DNA of 64,000 bases from Candidatus Bathyarchaeota archaeon (GCA_005888735.1 VBBN01000027.1:1-64000), one strand, 5' to 3'; counted from the first letter of the stretch, positions 49,487 to 58,795 are shown. Numbers and translations: made by a program. Notes: a model not told the origin generated them from the sequence alone.

Positions 49487-50268
49487 TCAGAATCTAAGCA
49501 AAAGGTAGGCGATCGGAGCCACGCAGAGAAGCGCCAGCCCAGTACCCACTAGGGCCCCGAACAACGGAAACACGAGCCCCGCGATTATACTGTATGGAAG
49601 GGCTGTTGCAAGGGCCGCGGTCATAAGAGGCTTGACGATCGCGCGAGAAAATTCCTCTCCTTCGGTCCTGTAGGTAAAGAGAAGTGTCAGGCTGAAAACA
49701 GCCGGAAAGGCGGCAAATATTCCGCTCCATATCGGGCCCAGCTCTTGGCTCAACAGTACGACTGTGCCCACGACCGCGCCTCCTGATAGGCCACGCCGTA
49801 GGATTTCTCGCTTGGCAGGCCTTGCACCTCCTCCCCTGATGGGAGCCAGTTTCATCTTTCGAAACAGTAGGATTGCGAGTGTGGAAACTACGGCGAGGAC
49901 AACTATCGCAAGCGAAGAGTCCTTGAAATTGTAGGCTGCCGCTGGGACGGAAAGTCCAAGCCAGACTAGGATTGAGGTCGACAATGCGAATCCTGGGCCC
50001 TTTCGCACAGCGTAAGCGTACATGATGAAGAATAGGATTGTGAAGCTAAGTGCCAGTGGAAAAGAACGGGTTGCGTCGGCAGCCGCTTGAGGAGACTGAT
50101 CTAGGCTGATGAATAGAAAGGAGAAGGCGGAGATTGACGGAAGGCCTCCTATCGTACCCCCAAGCCTGGTTCCACGGCGACTCGCTATTGCTGTAGCAAA
50201 GCTAATCCAGGACCCGCGGTCAGTGCCGCAAGGCCTACTCCAAGAATGCTGAGAAGAAGGTCAGGCAT
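49487..50268 (-). CDS. Multi-helix membrane protein, broken by one frameshift
   Basis: A membrane protein of about 260 residues with seven or so helices. The downstream 178 codons (49487-50023) are intact, and the same frame is open further up to about 50205 with a clear continuation (GTRLGGTIGGLPSISAFSF, then SFPLALSFTILFF). The natural start is an ATG at 50268 (MPDLLLSILGVGLAA), but that frame ends at a stop; a one-base change in the GGG run at 50213-50215 joins them through GSWISFATAIASRRG. Family not recognised. It follows UPF0182 by 49 bp on the same strand. Confidence 0.75.
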
Positions 50269-50317
50269 GGTCTAGTCGCACCGCTATGTCGAACAGTGTG
50301 TAAACCCAGATTACGTA

Positions 50318-53300
50318 CTATGGTAAGTTGACCTTGATCACTATGCCGGTGGCGTCGTAGACGACTGATATCTGGCCAGAGCCAACAGCAGTGCTAACAA
50401 TTTTCGCTCTTTCTGGTTCGGAGAGGGTTTCCACCTTCGCCAAAACAGTCACCGGGGGTCCGCTGGTTGGTGTAATTGTCAACAGCCATCTGGTGTTTCC
50501 CCCGAGCTCATACTGGTATCTGCTGGTAAGGGTTCCATTGATAGTGGTCTGCCCCGTTGGGATGGTTCCCAGGCTTGCCACTGCGTCCGCGGTGGCGCCT
50601 TGGACCTCAACCGGGTCGTTTGGATTGCTTAGGAAGTGGGCACCGACCTTCTTGGTTTGGCCGTCCACCACTGCCACCATCTCTGGGACGGTAAGATTGC
50701 CCTGTGATCCGTAGTATGGGATTACGTAGGTCCATTGTCCGTTGATTACGTATAGGAGTATGTTTCCGGGGATCCAGTTTGGGTTCAGGGTGAGCTTGGC
50801 CCTCACATTAGGATCTGTAGCTACCGCTGAGACGGCTGATTGAGGCCCGATTACCGTGAATCCTTCTGGGAATTTGATTAGGAAGACTTGCCCCGTGTCC
50901 TTTCCGGCTGGAGCTATGTAGAGTCCCGCGAGGTTCTGCGACGGGCTCTGGTAGATTTCGACTAGGCGAACAGCGGCCCAGGTCAAGTTGCCGTTGATGG
51001 GTACTATTATGAAACGGGTGTCTTCTGTGTTCAGAAGGAACTGGTTTCGTTGCCATTGTAACGGGTCTGTTTGGAAGTAGAAGTTGTAAACGCTCTGTTG
51101 GGTGTTGAAGTATTGTTCGGGGTATCGTAGCTGGGGGACGAGCCATGATGGAATCCGCTGGTTCCATTGTGGATACATTGTGCGGTAGAACGATGTGACA
51201 TAGTCGTTTCTCAAGCCAGGGTAAAGGTAGCCAGTGACTTCTCCCGTTTTCATGTTAGTCAGGACTGTAGCGAATAGTCTCAGGATTGACGTGTCTTGGT
51301 GGTCGGGATAGTCAGCGAAGTCGTGCGGACTAGTCCAGTCAATCCATGTCCAGTGTAACAGGTAGATGTTGCCCATGTCATCGACGACCGGGTAGGGGTC
51401 CGAGTCGGTTGCCATTCGGGGAAGGAGGAGTTTTGAGACGCGCGAGTCGACGTCACGGTCAACTAGAGCTTTGATGTCGCCATAGTTGCCTTGTGCGAAG
51501 TCTAGTCTGCCCTGCCAGAAGAATTTCCAGTATCTCCAGAAGCCCGAGTAGGTATAGTCTAACGCTCCATTGTAGGAGGGGGGACCAACGTACCCTGTCA
51601 GGTGGGTCTCGTTGAATGATGGTATGTTCAAGTAGACTTCGTCAACCGAGCTCCAAAGGCCACCTTCGCCATAGTAGAGTTGAGGTGTCTGGTTCAGGTT
51701 CCAGACCTTGCTTATATCAACGGTCTCTGTGGTGGCAGCGTTTACTGCTAGGACTTTTTCCGAGTGGGTCAAGAGGAGATGCTGGGTCCGCCATGTGTCA
51801 ACGTCTCCTGAGATCGTTGGCTGAACTAGCTGGAGTGCTGAGACCCAGTATTCTGTTCCCTTGATGAAGATGATATCGACGCCTGCATTTTGGATGGACA
51901 TCCAGTTTACCCCGACGAGGGGCTTCATGTTATTCTTCGCCGAGTCCGCTGTGAAAATTCGAATGTGGTCTAGTACGTTTGTCTGGTTGGTTGAGGCTGT
52001 TATGATCGCTTTGTCAGCGCTGGTTATAGAGTCAACTCCGTAAGCCCAGCGTGTGTAGTCGATTGTTGGAACGTAGGCGGGAGTCCACTGGTATTCGATG
52101 TAGCGTCCTGACTGTCCGCGTAGGAATGCGCTGTAGGCGGGGAGTGTGAAGATGGAGACTATGACGATGGCTAGGATGATGATGCCTCTGGTTCGGGTTA
52201 GGGCTCTGGTGTGGAATATTCTGCGTGTGCGGGTGAGGACTGTGAGGAATATGGTGCCTCCCATGAGCAGGATTGTTGTCCAGAGGACTAGTGGGGTTCC
52301 TACGTCGTAGACCATTGTTCCTGCGTTGAGGAATACGTAGACTACTGGTAGGACGATGATTGCTAGGATTTCGCTTAGTGCTCTCCTGGACATGCCCATT
52401 GCGCCGATGTTGGTGGTTCCAACGGCTAGGTTGGCTACGGCTGATAGTCCTAGTCGTAGGCCGAAGAGGACGAAGGCTAGTGAGAGGAATGTCTGTAGGA
52501 ACCTGAAGACTTCGAAGGTGAAGGTGTTGTCGATTCCGAAGCTTGCGGGGACGGTGTACGCTCCTCCGATTCTCATCCCGAGGATGCCGAAGTAGCTTCC
52601 TAGTTGGGCTTGCCAAGTGCTGCCTGTCTGGCCGAGATAGTTCTGAATCGTGACGAACCTCAGGGCAATGTCGCCGGCGAGGGTTGCTGCTATTGCGAGG
52701 CCGACTAGGAGCTTGAAGGCTGTCCAGGCGAGGAAGGATGGTGATGATACGCGGAAGCGGTCGTTCCATTGCATCTTGCCGTTCTTGTTGATCATGGCGT
52801 GGTCCGGGTTGGTTCCAACGTCCCACTCTACCTGTTTCGGAGTGGAGGCAGTCGGCATTTCCCAGCGGCGTCTTCTCCCGGCCGCGAGGAACTGTCCGAG
52901 GTTGGATTTGGCGAGGAGCCGGAGTAGCCCGAGGAATTTGCTGTGCATGTAGAAGCGTCTTACGCCGTCATCGCCGGTGGCAGGGGAGACTCGAGGGTCG
53001 CTGAACATGAAGAGTGCTGTTAGGATGAATATTGTCCAGATGACGGAGCCGTTGAGATAGAGCAGTCCAAGATAGTTGAATCCTGACTTTGTCAGAAGGG
53101 TGGTGTATCTCACGTCGCTGCCGAGTCCGAAGTTGATGCCGTCTCCGAAGCTGCCGAATGTTGCTAGGCCGAGGAGGAGGTAGTAGATTATCCAGTAGCG
53201 TTTCTCTCCGCCTCGTCTTTTCTGGACTTGGGAGAACAGGTAGGAGCCGGCTACCGCGAAGATGAGTATGGGGGCGGCGTCTTGGAGGAACTGGATGAGG

Positions 53301-53446
53301 AGGAGCCAGCCGCCTATCGGGGTCTTGAAGACTGAGAGTTGGACTAGGAGGGCGAGTTGGAGAGTGATGCTGATGAGGATGGCTGCGAGTGCGGCGATAA
53401 CTCCGATTTTGAAGAGTCTGCGGGAGGTGTCTTTGGGCTGGTTCAC
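50318..53446 (-). CDS. UPF0182 family membrane protein
   Basis: A 1042-residue UPF0182 (COG1615) protein: about seven membrane helices in the first 430 residues, followed by a large extracellular domain. Family features are the paired helices with LFFALRL-like segments, then EYQWTPAYVPTIDYTRWAYGVD, GPPSYNGALDYTYSG and YPEQYFNTQQSVYNFYFQTDP. The family is frequent in actinobacteria, cyanobacteria and some archaea; its function is not known to me. Length is slightly above usual. It is the first gene of a likely two-gene operon with the frame-broken membrane gene. Confidence 0.9.
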   Translation of the reverse strand: MNQPKDTSRRLFKIGVIAALAAILISITLQLALLVQLSVFKTPIGGWLLLIQFLQDAAPILIFAVAGSYLFSQVQKRRGGEKRYWIIYYLLLGLATFGSFGDGINFGLGSDVRYTTLLTKSGFNYLGLLYLNGSVIWTIFILTALFMFSDPRVSPATGDDGVRRFYMHSKFLGLLRLLAKSNLGQFLAAGRRRRWEMPTASTPKQVEWDVGTNPDHAMINKNGKMQWNDRFRVSSPSFLAWTAFKLLVGLAIAATLAGDIALRFVTIQNYLGQTGSTWQAQLGSYFGILGMRIGGAYTVPASFGIDNTFTFEVFRFLQTFLSLAFVLFGLRLGLSAVANLAVGTTNIGAMGMSRRALSEILAIIVLPVVYVFLNAGTMVYDVGTPLVLWTTILLMGGTIFLTVLTRTRRIFHTRALTRTRGIIILAIVIVSIFTLPAYSAFLRGQSGRYIEYQWTPAYVPTIDYTRWAYGVDSITSADKAIITASTNQTNVLDHIRIFTADSAKNNMKPLVGVNWMSIQNAGVDIIFIKGTEYWVSALQLVQPTISGDVDTWRTQHLLLTHSEKVLAVNAATTETVDISKVWNLNQTPQLYYGEGGLWSSVDEVYLNIPSFNETHLTGYVGPPSYNGALDYTYSGFWRYWKFFWQGRLDFAQGNYGDIKALVDRDVDSRVSKLLLPRMATDSDPYPVVDDMGNIYLLHWTWIDWTSPHDFADYPDHQDTSILRLFATVLTNMKTGEVTGYLYPGLRNDYVTSFYRTMYPQWNQRIPSWLVPQLRYPEQYFNTQQSVYNFYFQTDPLQWQRNQFLLNTEDTRFIIVPINGNLTWAAVRLVEIYQSPSQNLAGLYIAPAGKDTGQVFLIKFPEGFTVIGPQSAVSAVATDPNVRAKLTLNPNWIPGNILLYVINGQWTYVIPYYGSQGNLTVPEMVAVVDGQTKKVGAHFLSNPNDPVEVQGATADAVASLGTIPTGQTTINGTLTSRYQYELGGNTRWLLTITPTSGPPVTVLAKVETLSEPERAKIVSTAVGSGQISVVYDATGIVIKVNLP

Positions 53447-53521
53447 GCGCTTCTCTTCCTAAACTGGTCTTCGCTTTCAGGGAGACTACGGGATAAACCC
53501 TTGACTGGAGGCTTTTCGTGC

Positions 53522-54421
53522 TTAGGCTGGGATGCTTTGATAAGATGTCTCTCTCAGCCGTGTGAGTTCTTCGCTTACCTGCCAGAGCCGGTGGGCTGCC
53601 GCCTCGTCGTATGAGCACCTTGAGGACTTGGCTTCGTTCATTTTCGCATAATACTTTCCGGTGACGCCTTCCACTTCGGCTGACGTGCAGAGATATGTGA
53701 CTGACTGGGCGGCCGTTCCCGGGTTTGTATAGAACAGTTTCAACGTTCGGAAGACCTTCGGGAAGAGGCCAGGTTCTCCCTCGCCGAGGTGTGAGGCTAC
53801 GGCGCCGGGGTGGAGCGCGTTCGCGGTTACGCTTGTTCCTCTCAGTCTCCTCGACAGCTCATAGGTGAACAGGACATTGGCCAGTTTTGATTGTCCGTAG
53901 GCGCGCAGTCCGCCGTACTTCTTCTCGCCGTTGAGGTCGTCGAAGTAGATTCTGGCTCCGTTGTGAGCGTCTGAGGCGAGGTTGACTATGCGGGAGGGTG
54001 CGCTTTTCTTGAGGAGGGGGAGGAGTTGGTTGGTTAGGAGGAAGGGTGCGAGGTGGTTGACTTGGAATGTTTCCTCGTAGCCGTCTTTGGTTAGGTATCG
54101 TTTTGTCCGTAGGACGCCTGCGTTGTTGACGAGGATGTCTAGTCTTCCGTATTCTTGTTTGAAGTCTTGGGCGAGATGGCGGACGGAGTCGAGGCTACGG
54201 AAGTCTGCTTGTAGCTTGTTGATGCTGCCGGCGCGATCCATTATGCCGTAGAGTCGTTCTTGGATGTTGTTGACGGCTCGTTGGCCCTGTTCTAGGTCGC
54301 GGCAGGTTAGGACTACGTGTCCGCCCTGGGCGGCGAGTTGGAGGGCGGCGCTCCAGCCTATTCCCCGGGTTCCGCCGGTGACGAGGCAGGTTTGGCCGGT
54401 GATCCGGCCCATCATCTTCAC
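53522..54421 (-). CDS. Short-chain dehydrogenase/reductase (retinol-dehydrogenase-like)
   Basis: A 299-residue NAD(P)-dependent SDR. The cofactor loop TGGTRGIG is at residues 15-22, the CRDLEQGQ segment after the second strand suggests NADP, LDILVNNAGVLR is the conserved turn, the serine is in VNLASDAH and the catalytic pair is in YGQSKLANVL. It most resembles the retinol dehydrogenase/WW-oxidoreductase branch. Substrate not predictable. Alternative starts at the third or fourth codon exist. Upstream lies the 652-base gap with the second repeat copy. Confidence 0.92.
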   Translation of the reverse strand: MKMMGRITGQTCLVTGGTRGIGWSAALQLAAQGGHVVLTCRDLEQGQRAVNNIQERLYGIMDRAGSINKLQADFRSLDSVRHLAQDFKQEYGRLDILVNNAGVLRTKRYLTKDGYEETFQVNHLAPFLLTNQLLPLLKKSAPSRIVNLASDAHNGARIYFDDLNGEKKYGGLRAYGQSKLANVLFTYELSRRLRGTSVTANALHPGAVASHLGEGEPGLFPKVFRTLKLFYTNPGTAAQSVTYLCTSAEVEGVTGKYYAKMNEAKSSRCSYDEAAAHRLWQVSEELTRLRETSYQSIPA

Positions 54422-55073
54422 GCCTCCATCACGTCTCCTAGGGATGATGCGGTTCTATGCAGGGTCTCGTCGCTTTGATGCTCTTTAACCTGTCCTAAGC
54501 CAGCGAGTCTGGCTGTGCTGCGTCCCCGTGTGGATTGTTTGTTCGGGGTCGACGGGTTTTGTTCTGGCTCGCCGGGAGAGACAAGGGGCCCCTCGGGCCC
54601 ATAAAGAATGTTTGATTTTTCTTTTGGGACTCGGCTCTTTCACGTCTCAAATAGCCGCGTCCGTACCCGGTCGAAAAATCGAGGGTCGTTTCTTGTCTGG
54701 CGGTAAGAACGGGCGATTTCAGGCTGATAGGGGCGAGAATAGGCGAGTCTAGGATCTTGGCAAAGTGGATTCGTTAGCGTTTTCCTTCACACGATGGAGG
54801 CGAGCATTCTTGGTCGCTGACAGATTGTGATTCAGGGCTTGTTCTGGGCGATTTGTCGTGACTCTATTCTCCGTCTCTCCGGTCTTGTGTCTCGAGAAGG
54901 CCACACGATTACACATTTCTCCTGGAGAGGTCTGCTGTCTGGGCGTGATTCTGGGCTTGTTTCCCGCTGATTAGCCTGTTACGGGCTTGTCCAGTGTTTT
55001 GGGACCCATGCGTATTCCCCTAGGGTTAGCTGTGGAATAGGCGGGTCTGGAAATCTCGGGCTTATTTTGCAGA
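54422..55073. other. Intergenic region holding repeat copy 2
   Basis: A 652-base gap between two minus-strand genes. The middle third is the second copy of the dispersed repeat. The rest (54422-54640 and 54842-55073) has no open frame I trust and no strong hairpin; the sequence after the repeat is G/T-rich on the plus strand. Confidence 0.6.
54641..54841. repeat. Dispersed 200-bp intergenic repeat, copy 2
   Basis: Second copy of the element at 6967-7168. The first 33 bases (from CACGTCTCAAATAGCC to CCCGGTCG) differ at one position only; later blocks GTCTGGCGG, GGGCGATTTC, GCGAGTCTAG and TGGTCGCTGACAGATTG keep order and spacing. This copy lies between the promoter side of the SDR gene and the end of the DUF1801 gene, so it is not simply a shared terminator. 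Confidence 0.75.
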
Positions 55074-55472
55074 TTAGGCTTGATTCTGGACGATTTGATA
55101 GGCGGGGACCCGCTTGGAGCGGCGGGCGGCGTTCTCAGCCACGCGCGCTTTCACGATGCGCGTGACTAGGCGGGTGGGCAGGGGGTGGTCGGGCGTGAAG
55201 CGCAAGGTTCCTTTCCCCGTGTCGAACGGTTTCAGTTCGCGCGAGAACTGGCGGCGGACTTGGGCGCTTCCCGGGAAAAGGCTACAGTGTTCTTTGAACG
55301 CGGCATAGTAAACGAGTATCCCCTTCTGCCGGAACGCTGGCATGTTGTAGCTGATGACCTCTTCCGCGTCGGGGGCGGCGGCCTTGATTGTCTTACGAAG
55401 CTTGTTAATAGCCGTGCGCATTTCTTTCGGCACTGATTCTAGATACTCGTCTACTGAATCGACTTTTTTCAT
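55074..55472 (-). CDS. DUF1801 (YdhG-like) protein
   Basis: A 132-residue DUF1801 protein of the YdhG/YjhX-like fold. The family pattern is DEYLESVPKEMRTAINKLR, then EEVISYNMPAFRQKG, YYAAFKEHCSLFP and GKGTLRFTPDHPLP. The fold is found in iron-chaperone-like frataxin relatives, but the biochemical role is unclear. The ATG is followed by a normal start MKKVDSVDEYL. It is divergent from the RibD-type gene. Confidence 0.9.
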   Translation of the reverse strand: MKKVDSVDEYLESVPKEMRTAINKLRKTIKAAAPDAEEVISYNMPAFRQKGILVYYAAFKEHCSLFPGSAQVRRQFSRELKPFDTGKGTLRFTPDHPLPTRLVTRIVKARVAENAARRSKRVPAYQIVQNQA

Positions 55473-55586
55473 GACAATACCTCTTTGCTTATCCCTCTGT
55501 CAAACACAGACTATAGCGTCCAAAAAAGGCCGAAGAGGCAATAAAGCTGATGTAGTCTACAGGACGACGATGAAAAATACGGAGTT

Positions 55587-56177
55587 ATGGCAATGAGAAA
55601 AATAATCCTAGCGATGCAGGTAACCCTCGACGGCTTCGTTGCTGGTCCGAAGGGCGAACTAGACTGGCTTGCGGACGACGAGGAGCAGGGGAAAGACCTT
55701 TTCAGAATGCTGAGGTCGGCGGACACTTTTCTATTGGGACGCGCCATGTATCCTGGTTATGCAAAATACTGGCGTAGCGTGCTTGCAAACCCGGCGGCCA
55801 AGAAGGGCGAACTGAAATTTGCGCGTATCGCCGAAAAAACGCCGCACATTGTTTTTTCGCGGACGATGAAAAAGGCCGACTGGAAGAACACAAGGATCGA
55901 GAGAAGAGGCGCCTCGGAAGCGATTCGAAGACTGAAACAAAGGGCGGGCAAGAACATGGTCGTATGGGGAGGCGCCCGCTTTGCGTCCAGTCTCATCGGC
56001 CTTGGTCTTGTGGATGAATACCGGCTACTTGTGAATCCCGTCATACTTGGCAAGGGAAAACCCTTGTTCAGAAGCATGAATGAGAGGCGCAGGATTAAGC
56101 TGGTGGACGCGAAGAAGTTCAGGTCAGGGATCGTCCTGCTCCGCTACAAGGCCTTGAAAAAGCCGAGAAAGGAATAA
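55587..56177 (+). CDS. RibD C-terminal/dihydrofolate-reductase-like oxidoreductase
   Basis: A 196-residue member of the RibD_C family (DHFR fold), typified by the bacterial YyaP/YwjB proteins. Landmarks are AMQVTLDGFVAGPKGELDW at the start, FLLGRAMYPGYAKYW, NMVVWGGARFASSLIGLGLVDEYRL and NPVILGKGKPLF. It probably reduces a small substrate with NADPH; not the riboflavin enzyme itself, as the deaminase half is missing. ATG at 55587 or 55593 are both possible starts. Confidence 0.9.
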   Translation: MAMRKIILAMQVTLDGFVAGPKGELDWLADDEEQGKDLFRMLRSADTFLLGRAMYPGYAKYWRSVLANPAAKKGELKFARIAEKTPHIVFSRTMKKADWKNTRIERRGASEAIRRLKQRAGKNMVVWGGARFASSLIGLGLVDEYRLLVNPVILGKGKPLFRSMNERRRIKLVDAKKFRSGIVLLRYKALKKPRKE

Positions 56178-56258
56178 GAGAGTAGTTCAGAGAAACATAG
56201 GAAGGTGAGGCACGCTCTCCATTAAAGGCCGGCGGCGTCGGGGCCGTAGCGTTGTAGA

Positions 56259-56631
56259 ATGTCTACCTCCTTGGTTTGTCCCCATTGTGGATATGCTAAT
56301 CCTGAGGGGGCCAGCTTCTGTGCAGACTGCGCTGGAGTCCTCTCACCCGCCGACCATGCTGAGGTATCACCTGGCGAATGTGTTAGACCTCCAGATACGC
56401 AGGAGGCAGGTGGTCCAGTGCAATGTTCTTCTTGCAAGATTCCAATGGAACAAACAAGGGACGTTCCCTTCAGGATTGGCGGTTATGTTGGCGCAAGAAG
56501 ATTTGCTATGGGGGACGTGGCTGAGGCTTGCAGAATACCTCATGCTCGTGGATCTCTACATTTGTCCAAAGTGCGGGTCCATTCGCCTCTATGCAAACCA
56601 GAAGACAAAGCAGGCTCTGCCTCGACGCTAG
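56259..56631 (+). CDS. Double zinc-ribbon protein, broken by a frameshift in a G run
   Basis: Two overlapping frames make one sensible protein of about 124 residues. The first gives a zinc ribbon (CPHCGYANPEGASFCADCAG) and the start of a second domain (CSSCKIPMEQTRDVPFRIGG). The other ends with VDLYICPKCGSIRLYANQK, the second half of that domain, and a stop at 56631. Removing one G from the GGGGG run at 56510-56514 joins them as RFAMGTWLRLAEYL. The pattern (two CxxC pairs, a VPFRIGG motif, then YICPKCG) is known from many archaeal and bacterial zinc-ribbon proteins. Function unknown. Confidence 0.7.
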
Positions 56632-56692
56632 AAATTGTCTGTAAGAACGGAACCTGGGTTCATTATGACCACCCGTCCCCAGTTTGGCTTCG

Positions 56693-57079
56693 CTAGCCAA
56701 GCTGAGTTATCTGTATCAGGTTGCCGCACGTATCATTAAACCTAGCGATTGTTGAGCCGGTTGTTTTTGTTGGCTCCATGGTGAATTTCACGCCGAGTCT
56801 CTTCAGTCTCTGGTATTCTTTCTGGATATCGTCAACGAAGAACATTGATGCGGGGATACCTTGCTTGAGGATGGATTCTTGGTATGATTTGGCGGCGGGG
56901 TTGTCGTTAGGCTCAAGGACCAGCTGGGGCCCGTTTGAGTCTTCAGGGGAGACAACTGTTAACCAACGGAACTTCCCCGCGGTGAAATCGGCCTTTTTAA
57001 CAAAGCCCAGGATCTTCGTGTAGAACTCAAGCGCCTTGTTTTGATCGTCGATAAATACACTGGTCAGCTTGATTTTCAT
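56693..57079 (-). CDS. VOC-family (glyoxalase/bleomycin-resistance fold) protein
   Basis: A 128-residue VOC-superfamily protein made of two beta-alpha-beta3 units: VFIDDQNKALEFYTKILGF at the start and FFVDDIQKEYQRLKRLGV in the second half, ending in FNDTCGNLIQITQ, where the aspartate-containing end usually carries the metal ligand. The family includes glyoxalases, isomerases and binding proteins; without metal ligands assigned, the activity is open. A TACTTAA box is 28 bp before the ATG, so the transcript is probably leaderless. Confidence 0.9.
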   Translation of the reverse strand: MKIKLTSVFIDDQNKALEFYTKILGFVKKADFTAGKFRWLTVVSPEDSNGPQLVLEPNDNPAAKSYQESILKQGIPASMFFVDDIQKEYQRLKRLGVKFTMEPTKTTGSTIARFNDTCGNLIQITQLG

Positions 57080-57103
57080 AAATCGTCATCAGCTGGAATC
57101 CAC

Positions 57104-57111
57104 TACTTAAG
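57104..57111 (-). promoter_or_regulatory. TATA-like box for the VOC gene
   Basis: CTTAAGTA on the minus strand, centred 28 bp before the ATG at 57079. Being nearly palindromic, it could also serve the divergent PHP gene 44 bp away. Confidence 0.45.
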
Positions 57112-57151
57112 CGATGATCTTAGACCTTGAAAATAGTTCGGGCATCTAGAA

Positions 57152-57913
57152 ATGATTCGCATCGACCATCATAATCACATACTCCTCGCGGAAATAACGG
57201 AGATGGTTGCTGCAGCGAAGGCGAGCGAGGTCCGCGAATTTTCTATCACGGAGCATGTTTCCCAGTTCGGAGAGCCGAGAATGTCCGTCGGGTTCGGCTC
57301 AGTGCATTCTAGCGGTAGGATCTTCGAGACTCTGAAGGAGTACCGTGATGAGTTTAGGAAGGTGGACGATCGAGCGGGGTTGGGGATGAAGGTCAATCAG
57401 GGCCTCGAGGTCGATTTTTCCCCGCGTTACGAGAAGAAGGTAGGAGATTTTGTCAACCAGGAGGAGTGGGACATGCTGCTCTGCTCTGTTCACGAATTCG
57501 AAGATGGGAGGGACATCGAGAAAGGTGCTGGCCCGGTTGACCCGGCTCTGGCGAATGAACGCTGGCGCGATTATCTCAGATTGGAACGGATGGCGCTCGA
57601 GAGCGACTTTGTCCCTTTCACGGTGCTCTCTCATCCAGTTAGATTGTCGAGGGGGACAAAGACTGTTCCTCCCGAACTTGACGAGCTATTGTTAGACCTC
57701 GCGAGAATTGCCCAGAGACGGAATAGGGCCCTTGAACTGAATGGGAACGATATCGACAACGCCCCAGGACTTGTTCATAGACTCGCGACAGCCTGCTCAA
57801 TGGCTGGCTGCAAGGTGAGTCTCGGGTCGGATGCTCACCACCCGAGGGACGTGTTCAGAAACATGCGAGTCGCCATGGCTCTAGTTAACGAGTTCAATTT
57901 GGAAACCATCTAG
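57152..57913 (+). CDS. PHP-domain phosphoesterase (histidinol-phosphatase-like)
   Basis: A 253-residue PHP-domain protein with the metal histidines of a trinuclear site: RIDHHNHIL (residues 3-11), ITEHVSQFG, a glutamate in QGLEVDF, CSVHEF, LSHPVRL, and the final SLGSDAHHP. It resembles HisK-type histidinol phosphatases and related phosphatases, but no histidine-synthesis genes are nearby. A decayed copy of its 3' end lies 4.7 kb downstream (62524-62664). It ends 61 bp from the convergent metalloprotease. Confidence 0.9.
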   Translation: MIRIDHHNHILLAEITEMVAAAKASEVREFSITEHVSQFGEPRMSVGFGSVHSSGRIFETLKEYRDEFRKVDDRAGLGMKVNQGLEVDFSPRYEKKVGDFVNQEEWDMLLCSVHEFEDGRDIEKGAGPVDPALANERWRDYLRLERMALESDFVPFTVLSHPVRLSRGTKTVPPELDELLLDLARIAQRRNRALELNGNDIDNAPGLVHRLATACSMAGCKVSLGSDAHHPRDVFRNMRVAMALVNEFNLETI

Positions 57914-57974
57914 ACACTTCTCGTCGAAGCTCGTGAAGTTGAGGTTTCTTGAGGAGCTAGGAAGTGGGCTTTGA

Positions 57975-58763
57975 TTATTTCAGTCGGTTGATGTTTGCTG
58001 CTTCCAAGAAATGTTTCAGGACATCGGCGAGCAATGTCCCGTAGTTGTCTTCCGTGAGGTCTTGTCTGAGATTGGTGAGTAGATTCTCGAAGTATGGGTA
58101 GTGTTCTGCCATTTTTGGTGGAATGCTGGCAAGAAACTTCTGGTTGGCCAGTTTTGCCCGATTGTCCACGTCTTTGACCCCGTGTCTGTGCATCTGGGCT
58201 AGTGCGCGAGCATTGTGTTCCATGATGCTGGCGTTTGTCCAATTGTCCTTCTTGACATCGTCAGTTTTAGCCGGCTTGTCTTTGACCCATGACTGCAAGA
58301 AGTCTGTCGCCTGAGAGTCGTTCATTATCTTGTTTTTCCGGATAACCTGAAACGAAATATCGTCAGCATACAAGTCCTGAATGTCATTTAGAAGGTCGAA
58401 CAGTATCTTCTCTTGGTAAGGCCGCATTTTTCCAAGATTCCCGACTGCTTCCTGCAGTATTGTCCCGTTGTGGGATGGGTGCTGTGTTCGTATGCGGTAG
58501 ACGTGTGACATTTCATGAACAAGCAATCCTTCTAACAATCCAGATTCTACTGACCCGCCTGAGACGACTATTTTGAAGCCCCCGCGCTGTGGAGCGGTGT
58601 ATCCCATGAACGGGAGTTTTGGATCAATGACAGCGTCCACATTGTTGCCAATGTCGTAGCCCGCATCACGGAGCATACGCGACGCGTTCTCACGGGCCTT
58701 TCTGACTATTTCCGTTGTCTCAAGATCTTTGTTTGCAGTCTGAGTTTCCGCTCGTGGATTCAT
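57975..58763 (-). CDS. Archaeal zinc metalloprotease-like protein (DUF5781-like)
   Basis: A protein of 262 residues with a clear zinc protease motif VHEMSHVYRIR (HExxH, about residues 82-92) and a helical region after it. The DNARAL-like stretch and the charged C-terminus have no known motif. It resembles archaeal DUF5781 proteins, as I remember them. A TATATAAG box on the minus strand is 28 bp before the ATG encoding MNPRAET, so I choose that start over the GTG five codons upstream. It is divergent from the second F420-type gene. Confidence 0.8.
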   Translation of the reverse strand: MNPRAETQTANKDLETTEIVRKARENASRMLRDAGYDIGNNVDAVIDPKLPFMGYTAPQRGGFKIVVSGGSVESGLLEGLLVHEMSHVYRIRTQHPSHNGTILQEAVGNLGKMRPYQEKILFDLLNDIQDLYADDISFQVIRKNKIMNDSQATDFLQSWVKDKPAKTDDVKKDNWTNASIMEHNARALAQMHRHGVKDVDNRAKLANQKFLASIPPKMAEHYPYFENLLTNLRQDLTEDNYGTLLADVLKHFLEAANINRLK

Positions 58764-58787
58764 GTTCCGTGAACCCACGCGGTCTTA

Positions 58788-58795
58788 CTTATATA
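58788..58795 (-). promoter_or_regulatory. TATA box between the metalloprotease and the F420-type gene
   Basis: CTTATATA reads TATATAAG on the minus strand, 28 bp before the metalloprotease ATG at 58763. On the plus strand it lies 41 bp before the LLM gene at 58832 and may serve both. Confidence 0.55.

Noticed and set aside
52032-52826. Long minus-strand frame of 264 codons inside the UPF0182 gene
   Set aside because: Extremely rich in arginine, histidine, proline and serine, a typical frame-shadow of a GC-biased membrane gene.
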